Of a stretch of 64,000 nucleotides of DNA, positions 35,133 through 49,116 are shown piece after piece. Made by a program: the position numbers and the translations under genes. Under the pieces are notes generated by a model. It made no database searches and was not told the DNA's origin. It was given only the letters and a program-made list of their open reading frames with translations. Location of the stretch: contig ADNK01002290.1 of the NCBI GenBank assembly GCA_000320545.1, positions 1-64,000 of the forward strand, in the 5' to 3' direction. Origin of the DNA: Bigelowiella natans CCMP2755 (Eukaryota; Cercozoa; Chlorarachniophyceae). Within the stretch, counting starts at the first letter, position 1. Every line of letters begins with the position of its first letter.

Positions 35133-36592
35133 ATGGCGGAGAAAATGAGCAGCACGAAACCACCTCGGATCCGACAGAGCAGGATCCAAGATGATGAAGG
35201 ACGAGGAAATAAGAGCCACGAACAATGTATATATTGTAGATGTCTTCATCTGAATAATATTGAAGGTAACAAGACGTTTGTTTGTCCACGAATCGCAGCT
35301 TGGGGCCAAGCTAACCGGAAAGATAACGGGAACAAAGCGGCGACTATTAATTCAACAGCTAATTCTGTTGGATGCTCATCTATGACAAAGAATAACGATC
35401 TCTTCACAGCATCAGTAGCATCATCAAATAAGTGCCTCGACGAAGAGACTGTGACTCCCCAACGTGGCTACATTCTAAGAGACAACACTGCTGCAACGAT
35501 CTCTTTCTCAAGTGATAGTGGTTCTAGAGGGGAGGGGTTATCTTCTTTATCAAAAACAAAGGAAGAAAAACAATGTCTTCCAGATGATTGTGTCTTGAAC
35601 AGAACACAGTCGACAAAAAGGAGGAAACGAAAGCAGTTTACTACTTGCAGTTCGAAACTAAAACCCAAGCAGCAGCACTTACAGCCGAACCCATCGACGA
35701 CGGTATCACAGAAAAAATGTAACCGGAAAAGGCGACATTATCGTGCAATTGCTGAAAAACCATCTCATCAGCACCATGTGAAGAGTCCCTTACAGGCTGC
35801 CCAGGTCCTACGAAAGAAGCACATAACAATTTATTGTTTCTAATGAAATACTCAAACATGTCACCAATCTAGGATTGTATCATCAAACTGGAGACTAACG
35901 GGGGAGGCAGAGACAGAGAATGGGGCCCGGTTGTTGTTATTATATATTCTAACTAGCCCTCAAATAACACCCCATTTTCTTTATATCATTTCATTCATTT
36001 GTTATTATTATCCTGGGCTACTACTAAAATCTCTTCTAACTGAGACTATCACTAGGCAACTCGAGAAATAATTAGGAACTCCAATCACGTAAAGCCTCCT
36101 CCATGTCCAATGTACATAAATCGTAAAACAACATATCTTAATACAGCATAGTGTTTCTCTAATGTTTGATCATTCTGATCGTCAGATGTGGAAATGAAGA
36201 TGTCCGAACAGTAACCCAGCTGTACGAAGTTGGATGGTCCTGCATAGATTGCGGTATGATTAGGATGATGATGATGATGAAAGAGTCCCTCTCTGTCGAT
36301 TACATAATATTGATGACGATGATACAACATCGTTTGCCAATGGCTTCGTATCATGTGAAAACATGTTCAGGTGAAGAATATAGTTATCCTCACCTTACAA
36401 GTTTCTCACCGAATAATCTCCGGGGAGGAGGGGTCTCTCCTAAAACTTTTCCTGGAGACAAAATGGTGATTTCATGGTTTGATATCTTAGATGTGCTCTA
36501 TTCTTCATTTTATTTCCACTTGTTTGCAGATAAAAATTCCACCGATTTCAATTGGACCAGCAGCTCTGAAGCGCAAGATCACTAGGCAGTAA
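35133..36592 (+). CDS. Basic Ser-rich protein with scattered CxxC motifs, unrecognised
   Basis: The first exon starts at ATG 35133 (MAEKMSSTKPPRIRQSR) and runs to about 35805 (SPLQAAQ). It includes CIYCRC and FVCPR, a Ser/Thr-rich middle and a Lys/Arg-rich stretch (TKRRKRKQ) suggestive of nuclear localisation. A roughly 410-nt intron joins it to LYEVGWSCIDC (36.22 kb). Phase-compatible splices then join CGEEYSYPHLTSFSPNN (36.37 kb) and IKIPPISIGPAALKRKI, with TAA at 36590. The paired CxxC motifs could bind zinc, but spacing fits no family I know. An optional 45-nt intron at 35228 would remove the first CxxC. Confidence 0.5.
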
Positions 36593-36829
36593 CGATTCCT
36601 TCATTTAAGGCGAAAGTAAGCAGTAGGAATAATATGATAGCAAATCACAATAAATGATGATAGTTAAGAGAACAATATTGGCTAAATTACTCATGATCAT
36701 AGTAGCTCAGATGAGGTACAACTACAGAAAATGATATGTGAGATTCGAAAAGCATCACACCCGAACACAATTTGGGTTGGCAATCTTTCAAGCACGTGAT
36801 ATACTTTGGTGCGTGGTGTGAGACGGATG

Positions 36830-37530
36830 TAATGAATAAATTAAATTTGTTCAATGGTCACCCTGATGTAGCTGTGCAAAGCAGTGGCTACAGCGCTGAT
36901 GTTAATCTATTTGGTGTTAACTTACAAGTACACACATGATTTCACAATCGTGTACAGGCATATTTGTGGTGCGTATGGACGTGAGATGAATGTGTAGCCG
37001 TGGCTTGCAAATAAGTCAAACTAGCTCATTATATTTTGTTGCATCATCCTATATGTTCTAGATGTTGCCTGCACCATCTAGACCATATAGTGCACAAGCG
37101 ACATGTCAGACATCTCTGCGCAACGTGCCGTGCACGTCGTTCACTTCATGGCGATCTCGCGCGGTCGCACAGCTAGCCACAGCTTGCACAGGCACATACT
37201 TGTTTGCCATTGTTCATATTGTGCTTTTTGCGACAAATCTTCAATGGCTAAACATCTACACATCGTGTTGCCAATGCAATGTCATGTACCTCCTGTTACG
37301 CACACGCACACGTGGTGAAAACCTAGACACATCCATGGCGCTGTCTGCTAGCTATGGAATGACATCGACACATGGCGCATTGCATGTACAAGTGTACATC
37401 TGCAAGTCGCAAGCTAGCAAGTCGTGCAGCACATAGCACCACGCTAGCATGTCACAATAACTTATGTTGTGCATACACAAGAAAATGAACGTCGCGTCGC
37501 GTCGTGTATGCAGCTGTGCGATGCACTGCG
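36830..37530. repeat. CTAG/GCATGC palindrome-rich island, convergent gap 3
   Basis: The island sits between the 3' ends of the Cys-containing gene and the PPR gene. It contains AGCTAGCC, GCTAGCTATGG, AAGCTAGCAAG, CACGCTAGCATG (37441) and GTCGCGTCGCGTCGTG (37490). It is shorter and less dense than the islands at 16-18 and 57-58 kb. Plus-strand frames of up to 124 codons cross it without recognisable domains. Confidence 0.7.
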
Positions 37531-37676
37531 TACACCTTTATTCTCCATAACAGAACGTACCGATCTCATTTTGCCATGAATAGTAATTTAACGAGTATTT
37601 GTAACCAAGCACGCTCTCACTTTCGCTAGCAGTCTTCTGACATATCATTTCTCACCCCTAGTCATCAGGGTCTACG

Positions 37677-40267
37677 TTACAACCTGAGCTTACCCCATTT
37701 TATAAACCTTATCGTATATTTAAGAAAATCTTCATCAATATATTTTCTCAGAGACTTCCAATTTATATAGTGCTCCAAGAGGAGAACACCCCCAGGAGCA
37801 GACCCATCCATTATATTATTTAGGACAAGCCACATAAGTTTCTTCATCGACTTGTGGTTTATACGTTCTTCAAGCATCTGCTCTATTATTTCGTCGGTCT
37901 TTTCTCTTCTGCCAGCCCCCAGGTATGTTACTGCCATTAACGATTTCATTCTAGGCTTGTAATCAATATCTTTCTTTTCCAAAATTTGTATATTTTCCTC
38001 ATAAACAGCTATTGCTCTTTCGAAAAGACCCCTTTGGTAGCAGGCTGCAGAAGTAGGTACAGAAGAAATTTGGTATGAGAACAAGTATTATACATTGGCA
38101 GGTGCATCAGTAGTATATGCAAAATAAAGGTTACTAGCAGTGTTATCATGACTGATCAAATGAACAATTACACAAAATGGATGGAAATGGCCTGTCTCAT
38201 GTTGAGTATCTACACCCATTTTGCCATTACCTTGGATAAATGCAAAGTAGCAATTGAAATCTTTTTTGAGATTTTTCCGTTCAATCATGTTGAACCAATA
38301 TTCTACCCTCGAGAACTCGCCATTTTCCCTATACGCATTCAGCATCTCTCTATACACAGTCAGTCCTAGTGATTGTTTTCTATGTAATTTTGACATCCAC
38401 AATTCTGCTGATTCTGGGTCACGATTTCGTGCGCACAACACCAATTGCGATACCAATAATCTATACTTGACGTCATCGTCTCCCTTTCTCAGACCATGTT
38501 CGCCTCCCTTTCTCAGAACATTTGCTTGTACATTTATAAACGCCTTTTTATGCGCGGTCACATACTGTACACCCCTTTTCTCTCGTATCTCATTCCTGCA
38601 TGTATTTTTATTAATGTGAACAAGAATGATGCAAAATGACTTAACTTCTACGACCACGATGACAACGAATATGAAAGGAGACAGAAAAACTGATGCATGA
38701 TGATAATGCATCCTCTTAAATTGATATTCAACATTCCTTTTACTAAGCATTAGCACCCAGCAATAAAAAGCTCATGAGCACAAAAACAATCGAAATAATG
38801 GTTGAAGATGCTATGAACTGCTCTCCATTATTTTATCAAATTCTTACTTTGGTACAGTAATACTCAAGAAGAATTTCAGAGCGTCTGCTTTGAAGGGAAC
38901 GTAAGCACAAAATTTGCTCCAATACGCTTTCCATCCTGCTGTATCAGCTAGTATCATATTCGTGTAAAGTTGCTGCATGGCCTCGCGGTGGATTATATTT
39001 TCTTTGTTGAGACTATCAAGCCCTAGCTCTTCAACATATTCAAACAATTTACGAGCTTTTACATAATCCCAACACACGATGCAAAACTTCACACACGTGT
39101 TGATAAAAAACAGTTTTGATGTAGGTTTCTCGTAGCCTTGCGTGACCACTTTGAGTCCCTCTAACAGCTTAAATGAGGCAGCTGATTTCGGAAATTTAGC
39201 AAGTGCTAGACTTAGATCAGCATCGTTGGTAAATTTTGAGAAAATCAACTTTTCGAAGACTTTGACCGAGGGAACAATATTATCTATGGCCCGAAGCTTT
39301 AGAACAACTAAGCCGGACTCTACAGCTTCTATCAATTTTTCGTCTGTGATATTTTGTGCTTTATCTTGCTGTCCCAGACGACGCTCATCACCATTGAGCT
39401 GGCTGCCAAATAGATATCGCTTCGCTGTTTCACTGCCTCCAGAAATATTTTGCGCTGTATCTTGCTTTGCCAGACGACGCTCATCACCAAAGAGCTGGCT
39501 GCTAGATAGATATCGCTTTGCTGTTTCACTGTCTCCAGAAATAGCATAGGTAGCGATGACATTCTCATAGTCTAAGTCTGTGACCGCAGCACCAATAATT
39601 TTCAAGTACTTTTCAGCTCGGATGACATCCCCAGTCAAAGTGCAGCCTTTCAAAAGAGTCTTGTACACTCTCACTGGGAGATCTTTATTACTGCGCTCAA
39701 TATCTCTCATAAGATTTTCTGCAGTCTCAAGCTTTCCAATTTCCGCTGCCGCTATAACCTGTGCAACAAGTGACACATGCTTGGCGGTTTCATTGGAGAA
39801 CCCGTCAGTTTTCATCTGTCGAAACCACCGAATTGCATTAAAAGGATCCTTATTTATGACACAAGCTAGAATAAGATCTTCATAGTCACGTTCATCGACT
39901 TTTATCCCTGCCTCCCTCTGAGTTTTCCAATCTTCCTCCAATGTCGCAATGTCACCTATTAGTGCGCAAATCCTCTTGTACTTGGTGTTAACAAGGGATT
40001 TTCTTTCAATATTTCCATCCTTGTCCCGCCCCTCTAGAATAGTATCAAAAGTTGCTGATTCAGTACCTGTTTACAATATAATAACCATTCTTCCTATTTG
40101 ATGAGCTAGCAGAGATGAAATGTTATAATATTACTGTTTTTGGATCCTCCTTCGTCAGAGTTGGAGGAGGAGGACATTTGGTTGCGGGAGACCCACTCAT
40201 TCCTCTTCTGTACCTTTGCAGTCACCATTTGCACCATAATATTGGGATTCCTACTTGTAGTTATCAT
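37677..40267 (-). CDS. PPR-like helical-repeat protein, 694 residues
   Basis: PPR proteins bind organelle RNA for processing, editing or translation. Exons 40135-40267, 38848-40066, 38231-38595 and 37677-38044 sum to 2085 nt, exactly 695 codons including the stop, with all phases agreeing. Repeats such as DERDYEDLILACVINKDPF, VRVYKTLLKGCTLTGDVI, LTVYREMLNAYRENGEFS and PRMKSLMAVTYLGAGRRE have the PPR/TPR helix-turn-helix look. The N-terminus (MITTSRNPNIMVQMVTAKVQ) is basic and lacks acidic residues, fitting an organelle transit peptide. A 96-bp tandem duplication lies in exon 2. The start is the first ATG after an in-frame TAA. TPR or related repeats cannot be excluded. Confidence 0.75.
39349..39540. 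repeat. 96-bp in-frame tandem duplication in the PPR-like gene
   Basis: Two copies (39349-39444 and 39445-39540) encode 32-residue units sharing SETAKRYL, SQL, GDERRL, QD and AQNI. Copies differ at roughly ten bases, so the duplication is not very recent. The unit is close to, but shorter than, the 35-residue PPR repeat. Confidence 0.9.
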
Positions 40268-41493
40268 TTTGCCAGAAGGTGAAAGGGCTTTCTTCTCTTC
40301 TGAAGCCCCTTTCCTCCTTTCCTCGGAAAAAGAAGTAGAAGAAACCCTCGTTCGCCGACTGAATGAGAATGAAAGATCTTAAATATGACTGCATTCTTCT
40401 TGCATCAAAAGCAATTTTTATGTTCACCTAGAAGTACTACTGCTGTGTTGCCAGCGTCGAGCAGCTGCTTCGACGATGCCACCACACCTAATAGCACGAT
40501 GAGCTAAAGTGAACTTAAATGTTCTTCTCCTTCATTACGGTACACCAGAGTTCAGCAATACAACATATCACATAGCTGCGAATAGAAACCTTCGTTGGCG
40601 CATTGCATTTCGTACGCATAAAGCCTTTCTAGCGTGTAAAGCTGCCAGCCGCCTCATCCTAATCGAGTTCGGATAGGGTTCTAATTCTGTGGCATAGGAT
40701 TGTTTGAGGTTGTGTAGAAGCAGTGTGCCGTTTAGATCATAAATTATGCAAAAAATATCGTAAATAGAAACTAATTACATGCTGATATTAACGATGTAAT
40801 GGAATATGATTGTTTGTTTGTCATTATCATGAGTGTACTGGTTTATTGCATAATGTTTTCTAGACCAGAGACGAAATAATACTCACATTTTTGTTATATT
40901 TGTTGTTATTATTGTTGTCACAGTAGTCTGAATTGTGGCTGTTTTGTAGTGGGGTGACTCGTATTTTTATTTCACACTTACGTAGCAAACTCACCAGATC
41001 TAACCGCAGCTTCGGATATGCTACTCCTCGTGGTAATATAATATCAGGAATACTACCACTATCCTAGACAAATTTGTTATTGGAAGCGACAACTCCTCAT
41101 CATCTTGTACCAAGAGATACTGAGAAATGCGGTTGGGCCTACTCGCCAGCTGCTCGGCGATATTAACCGGCGTTTTCCTAGAATTTTTGGATTTATGAGG
41201 TATCCCCTCCAAATATTAGGAGCGACATGGAAGACATCACGACGCAATGTACAATTGATCAATACTACTAAACCTACTAATCTAGGGGACCAATGAAGCC
41301 CTCTCGAAGCCAGGGAGTGTCAGAGTAACATACTGTTGCGAAGTAATCTAATACAACGGCAATATTTCATGCAGTTTATAAATAAGGGAAGGGTAAAGCG
41401 ATCTAGGGCTTCTATCTTCAGTTTTTGAGCTGCGAATCCGATAAAAAACGAAACACAAATGACCCTCAGCAGAAATATACAATTTCCGAATGC
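40268..41493. other. Divergent intergenic region between PPR-like gene and BMS1
   Basis: About 1.2 kb with no supported gene. A plus-strand frame at 41105-41299 (63 codons, unrecognised) and an opposite-strand shadow exist. The frame could be an upstream exon or leader, but there is no support. The promoters of the two flanking genes should lie here. Confidence 0.4.
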
Positions 41494-42780
41494 ATGTTCA
41501 ACATGTTAGGGATGAACGCTCAGGATTTCCACAAGGCTCATAGAGCCCCACAAGCGGGACCAAAAGCGAAAAAAAAGAAAGGTGGAAACATTCATGAAGA
41601 AATTGCTTAGATTCCCTCAAAACACATTTTTCGCAAGCCTGATTGGTGATCAATCTAGATCGAGACAAAAAGAAGCGAAATGTTGAAGTTTCCAAAAAGG
41701 GCAAGAATCCAAAGGTAAGAATATACATATTTATTCACACTTCCCTTTTCATGATGAGTAATGTGTGGCAAATGTCTTCTAATCATAAAGGCTTTTACAT
41801 TCGCCTCCGTCGTCAGAGCGAAAAAGTGCGTAACATTACTAAACCTGTGGTGTGACATATGAAATGAAGAATCATATCTGTGCTACAGAACTCAACAACG
41901 CAACCAAGATCGCGCACATAGTAATATCAAATTAATTTAGTGAAAGGAATATTGAGCCATGACTCTTTCAGCTGAATTTTAACTGATTTTTCCAATCAGG
42001 GAAGGAACATGCTCCTATGGCAATCCGCCTGGGTTCTCCTTTATTAGCTCATTTGTGGTAAAATAACAATTTATTCGTGTAACTCATTGGATATATTTTT
42101 CTGTAGGAGCGGAACCACCGCCATTTTTTGTCGCCGTTGTTGGCCCAAAGGGAGTTGGCAAATCGTTGCTTATCAAATGCCTCGTAAGGTCAAGATGCAT
42201 CTATAGAATTAACAAAATTGTAAAATGTGAGACTGGGATTATTGTTTGTACTTTCCCTAATTAATGCGACATTTTAAAAATTTTCGTCTTTATCCATTCC
42301 TTCTCCAATTACTAGTCGGTTTCCTCAACTTATCGTTTTCGTAAAACAACAATAGGCACTACACCAAGCAGTCAATCCAAGAAACCACTGGTCCAATCAC
42401 GGTAACAATGGCCAAAGCAAAACATTGGATTATAAAGGAAGGGGATTAGAACCGCTGGATTTTTTTATTCTTGATTTTTTTTTGAAAGTTATAGCACATT
42501 TTCTTACATTATTTTCTATAAATTCAGATTGTTAGCGGGAAAAAAAGACGTGTGACTCTTTTCGAATGCCCCTGCGAGGTAACCAGTAGAAAGAATCAAA
42601 GCATAGTGAGACTAATTGTATATTGCCTGCAAATCTCCTTCTCCTTCACTACGGGTGGTGAATACACGAATCTTTGTACTACTATCATTGCGGTGGGTAT
42701 ATCAGATCAACGCAATGTGTGACGTCGCCAAAGTAGCTGATCTGGTTCTGCTATTGATCGATGCACATTTCGGATTTGAG

Positions 42781-42814
<34 letters not shown>

Positions 42815-43444
42815 CATTTGTTACGGACAGTATACTACTTAAATGGGGAGGATAAACCATCTCTTCTTCTTTGTTGAGAAAGAAGATGAAGGGTAACTTT
42901 AGCTTCACTCCTCCTCCTCCTCCTCCTCGTCGTCGTCGAACCTGTTACTGCTGCATTACTCATATTGGACGCAGCAGCAGTAGTACCCTATATTGTGGTA
43001 ATCCTAACAAATATGATCTTACGTCGTATTTTACAACGATCATCGCAGATGGAGATTTTCGAGTTTCTCAACATTTTAAAGACCCACGGTTTCCCTAAGG
43101 TCGCGACAACGCCTATCTGTAGTACTTAGCAGAAAGAAAGAGAATAATAATGCTGAAATATTAATGTGAGTGGTGAGTGTGTAAGTTGTAGAAGAGCATA
43201 TCTTTGGGTAATTCAAAGAATAGAAAGGAAAGAAAAAGAACCAGCAGCACACCACCAGCAGTAGTAGCTTCCTCCTTGTCATTGTCATCCTCATCCTCAT
43301 CGCGATTATCCAAACGTATGTGTGTGTTTTACAACTAATTAGGTTATAGGAGTGCTCACTCACCTGGACAAGTTTAAGAAAATGCAGCAGGTATATACAA
43401 CATTACACACACACACATATTATATATATATATATATATATATA

Positions 43445-43527
<83 letters not shown>

Positions 43528-43556
43528 ACAGTACATACATCTATATATATATACAT

Positions 43557-43604
<48 letters not shown>

Positions 43605-44645
43605 ACAGTACATACATCTCGTGATTCATCATTAGTTTGTAGTAGCAGTGGTAGTAGTAGTAGTAGTAGTAGTTACTGGAGGGAGGGTTTAGGTTGATCT
43701 TACTAATGTAACCGTTGGTTGGTGCTGCAGAGGTGCCTCTGGTGTGAATTAGCCTACTGCAGCCAACAGCTACAAACAACCAATACTGCATGCTACCTAC
43801 CTACTGCTAATGCTACTTTTTATGACGAATTAACCTTTCTTCTCCTCCTCCTTCTCCTTCTTCTTTTTCCCTTTTAGGTGAAAGAAGCTAAAAAGAGCCT
43901 TAAGCATAGATTTTGGACCGAGATTTGTGACGGGGCCAAGCTTTTCTATCTCTCCGGTAGTACAGCAAAACCACTACTTAATGATGATGATGATGATGAT
44001 GATGATGACGACGACAACGATGCAGAAAAGGAGACTGCTTCCCTTCTTTCTTGGTATTTGGGGGGGGGGGGGATTAGGAGGAGCAGCGTATATAAGAAAT
44101 ATTTGAGATATTACACTTATTCCATATTTATTATAAATATTTGTGTACATATTAGATATATGTGTGTGTTTTATTTATTTTTTTATTTTTATTACTCATA
44201 CATGTATTGTAATATGATTTAAATTTAAGGATTGATTAATGGCAAATACCCGAAGCGAGAAATCTTAAACCTTGCTCGTTTCATTTCGGTCACAAAATTT
44301 AGGTCAGTTAGTGTTGTTTCTCGAATCCTCTTCTTCTCCTCGTAAAATAATAATAATAATATTAGTAATGATTCTGTTATTAGACCACTCAAATGGAGAA
44401 ATTCACATGGCTGCATAGTTGCGGATAGGTTAGTAAAAGAGCAGTAGAAGTAGTAATAGTAATAGTATTAGTACTAGTATTAGTAGTAATGCGGAAAGAA
44501 CGTATCATACGGGGGAGGAAGAAAGTAACCTTATCAAGTGTTTTTACTCTCTTATTTTTATGGTGAAAAAATCCAATATATATACGTGCGTATGGATGTA
44601 TGTATGCATGTATTCACAGGCATAGTAATTTCTCTAAGCATATTA

Positions 44646-44697
<52 letters not shown>

Positions 44698-44922
44698 CAT
44701 GATTCTTACATTCTTGCTGTGACTAAAGGTGGGAAGATATTACCGAGGAGAGCCTTCTCGATGAAAATCCTAAAGCTGATAGGAAAATATGCTTCTATGG
44801 GTAGTAGTAGTAGTTTCGTCATAATACTTCTACTACTACTACTACTACTACTACTACGACTACTACTAATACTACTCTAGAAGAAATACACTTTCAAGAT
44901 ATAGTAGTGGTACTAATACTTC

Positions 44923-44954
<32 letters not shown>

Positions 44955-45641
44955 TTGTAGAAAAATGTAATGTCATCGTAGTAGTAGAGATCGACGGTGA
45001 TGGTTAATGATGATGATGATGATGCTTCCTCTGCTACCTGCTCCTTCTCCTCCTCCTCCTCCTCCTCCTTCTCCTTTTAGTTACGTAAGAGGTACAGCAA
45101 TCAAACCAACGCAAAAGCTGCACGTGCTTGGGGTTGGAGACTTCAGCATAAGGTGGTTGCTTTTGGAGGTCTTCTTTTTCTCATGTAACATATATTCCCC
45201 ATAACAACCGGTCGTCGTTATTTGGGGAGCATCTTACTAATAGATTGCATGTAGCTTTCCCCCTCCTCCTCCTCCTCCTCCTCCTCCTCCTCCTCCTCCT
45301 CATCTCTCTCTCCCTCCTACACATAAATACGATAATACTACATGATGCAGGGCTGTAGATGTTCTTCCAGATCCCTGCCCTTTACCAGGCACAGAGAAGA
45401 AGAAGAAGCTGAGGTAACACGACTACTCGATATTTGCTTTTTGAGAGAGAGATGGGGGGAGGAGGAGGAGGAGGAGGAAGAAGCAGAAAACTACAGTGAT
45501 AATATCCAAAATGATGGGCTATCTTCTATCACATGCAGAAAGCTGAGCGAGAAAGAGAGACTGATCTATGCACCCTTCGCGGACGTTGGTAATGTTCTTT
45601 ATGACAAAGACGCTACATACATCAATCTCAGGCCCAGACAG

Positions 45642-45674
<33 letters not shown>

Positions 45675-46706
45675 CAACATTTGTACGAATGAATGTTGTA
45701 TAAATGTGTGTGAGGAGGGAGGAGGTTAGTGGTAGTATTAGTAGCAGTAGTAGTAGTAGTGGTGGTGGTTAGGAACAAAGATATTGACATACTACTTTGC
45801 TTCCAATCTCTTTCTCCTTCTTCTTCAGGTTCTATATTCATCTCGTCAAGATATATTAATTCCCGGACAGAAAGAAGGAGAAGAAGAAGAAGAAGAAAAT
45901 GACAAAGTCGCTCCAGCGCTTGATGGTATAATTAGTAAGCAGATTAGTATTAGTAGTAGCAGCAGCAGTAAATAACTGTTTCTGGTGAGGAAGGAGAACA
46001 TTATGACGTCAACGACGACGACAACAGTGATGATGATGATGATGATGATGATAATGATGATGATAATGATGATGATGCGTGCTTGAGAATAAAAAGTGAG
46101 AATGGTAGTACTACGAATACTGATATGAGAAAACTGTTGGTTCATACAAATTTATACTGATGTGAGAAAAGTATTGGTTCATACTGATAAACTCCTCTTC
46201 ATCCTATTCCTTCCCCTCCTTCTTCATAGGCAAAGACAAAGAGGTGATAAAAGCATCATCAATCCCAAAGGTCTTGGAGTCTGAGAAAGATCTCGGTGAT
46301 AATGATGATAATCACGATGATGCACATAATGTCATATCATATAAGCACAACTCTGTCTGTCTGTCTGTCATCTGCCCCCATACATGCTCTTCTGCAAATC
46401 AACAACCTTCAACATCACTGTGAAAAGCTAGCACGCCAGATGAACTGAGGATAATATAAAAGCTTCTTTATTGTTCTTCTTTATTGTTCTTGTTGTTCTT
46501 GCTCCTCTTTGCTTACTCAAGGCGAGGGACAAATGATGGTAAAAAAACTGCAGAAGAACCGGGTGAGAGCGAGAGACTGATTAACAAACCACTTCTTATT
46601 TCGTTATCATGTACTCCTCATCCCCCCCCCCCGCAACACACACACACACACACACACACACACGGGGGGGGGGGGGGGGGGAGGGGGATATGACGTGATG
46701 TTTGTG

Positions 46707-46749
<43 letters not shown>

Positions 46750-47623
46750 TTATTAGGTGGACATGGAGGAGGAAATCAATGCTGAGGATATCAAGCTCTT
46801 CGCTGATACGGAAGCAGTGCTAGATGCAGGGGATAATGATAACAATAACAAGAAGGAGGAGGAGGAGGAGGAGGAGCAAGAAGGTGATGATGAGGATTAT
46901 TCTGATCATGAATGTCAACAAGAAGAAGCACAATGCTGTTCCTGCTTCTGCTGCAGGTCTCGTGATAATACTACTACTACTACTCTCTTGCCATTCATCA
47001 GGTAATCGAGATTTGGAGGAGCAAGATGAGGAGGAGGGAGATGATCTTAGCGAAGGCAAAGATACTAATGAGGAAGGAGGAGAGAACAAACTGGAAATTA
47101 CCAAAAAAGATGGTCAGAAATACAGCTGCCTAGTCACTAATATTTCCTTTCTTTTCTCATATTATCACGTTTGATGTTTGATCGTCAACATCATCATCAT
47201 CATCACAATCATTATCATCATCATAGTAAAAACTAGTTAATTATTACAGGTGTCTTGGGCCGAATGTATGCTAAGCAAGAAATAGGAGAGGTGCTTAATT
47301 ATCTTATAATTATGATGATGATAGATGACAATGCCGTAAGCATGTTAGAAGAAGAAGAAGAAGAAGAAGAAGAAGAAGAAGAAGAAAGAGGCTGCAGATA
47401 CGACGAGGGCAATTGAATTCCATAGAATTGTAGTTTAAGTTTTATTCTGGGAGCACTCTGACATCTATTGATCTATTACTCATCATAATAAATACCACCT
47501 TTTTTACTTCTTCTATCAATACTTTGTAACATGGTCTCTCCCTCCTCCTCCTCATCTTTCCTTTCACGTAGTAACTTACCCACTCACTGTATCCATCACC
47601 ATTACTACTACTACTACTACTAC

Positions 47624-47655
<32 letters not shown>

Positions 47656-48606
47656 CAGTAGCACTATCTCATCGTTCTCTGGTGTTATTATTTGTGTATT
47701 AGGACGGAGTCTTGAGAACAAGAATGTTGTTCAAACACGAAATGGACAACGATGTACATGATGATGATGATGATGATGATGAGGAGGAGGAGGAGGAGGA
47801 GGAGGATAATGGTGAGAACAACCCTTGGAACCTGGCCGCTGCTCCTTCCTTAAACGTATGTTGTAGACGACGACGACGACGACAATAGATGAAGGCACAA
47901 TAAATAGAATAAATGATGATGATAATAATGATAACAATAAAGCTGGGGTAGGGTAGTCAGAAGAAAGAAAATAAGAAAGAAAAGAATATCGAAGCAGTAC
48001 ATCTTACAATGTCGCATCATCGGCACGCACATTAAGGCATCGTTATATGCCTCCTTCTTTCTAGTACTAGCATTCCTTATGTATTAAGTAAGAGTGCATC
48101 ATTATATGCCTCCTCCTATATAGTATTAGCATTACTTATGTATTAAGTAAGAGTGCTACTTACTGCTGCTAATACGAACACATCAATTCAGAATGGAGAG
48201 GACAACGATAACGATGACGATGGTGAGTACTTGCAATGTTTTATTGTTGATTAAGCAGTAGCAGTAGTAGTAGCATCAGCAGCAGTGGTGGCAGTAGCTA
48301 GCAATAGGAAATGAAGAGATGAAGTAGTAGTTGTAGCAGTTGGTATTCTTGTTGTGTAGCAGCTGCATTCGGAATGCTGACAGTTGTTAAATACAAATTG
48401 TAGTATCCCAACCACCAACTGATATTATTACATTAACAATCAATTATTTCCGGCGAAAGACAAATTGTGAGTAGTTACTATTTTATCTATCTGATGTTAT
48501 TACAGAGGATGATGATGAGGAGGATGAGGATGATGATCAAGACAATGACTTTAGAGCGTTTAAAGAGGTAGTACGCTAGGTTGATCTTTGTAGTTAACGT
48601 AATATG

Positions 48607-48685
<79 letters not shown>

Positions 48686-48799
48686 TACCACATAACCCTA
48701 CATTATTGAAGTTATTCCTATTATGATCCTCCAAGCGTATTGGGTGCTCGTTAGTTGAGCATGGTTCTCTTTTCCTTTATGATTCAACGTAGTAGTAGC

Positions 48800-48831
<32 letters not shown>

Positions 48832-49084
48832 TAGCAGTAGTAGTAGCACAAGCATACTTTATTAGTATACATTAACATATAAATACTTATTATTATACAC
48901 TGTTCAGGATGATACCGCTGCTGCTGCTGCACATGGGGCAAGTAGTACAGCATCATCATCGAGCAGTTTGAGAGGCACAATGCATGAAAAGGTAAGTGCT
49001 TTTATCCTGGTGATATAATATTCACTGCTGTCGTACATCGAAACAATACAGTTCGTTTACATACGATAGAAATTTGCCTGAATT

Positions 49085-49116
<32 letters not shown>

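Noticed and set aside
40140-40382. 80-codon plus-strand frame with a membrane-like segment
   Set aside because: It is antisense to the first exon of the PPR-like gene, whose four-exon model sums to an exact codon count.
41105-41299. 63-codon plus-strand frame upstream of BMS1
   Set aside because: It has no recognisable domain and no in-phase splice to the BMS1 first exon. An overlapping frame of equal length exists on the other strand.
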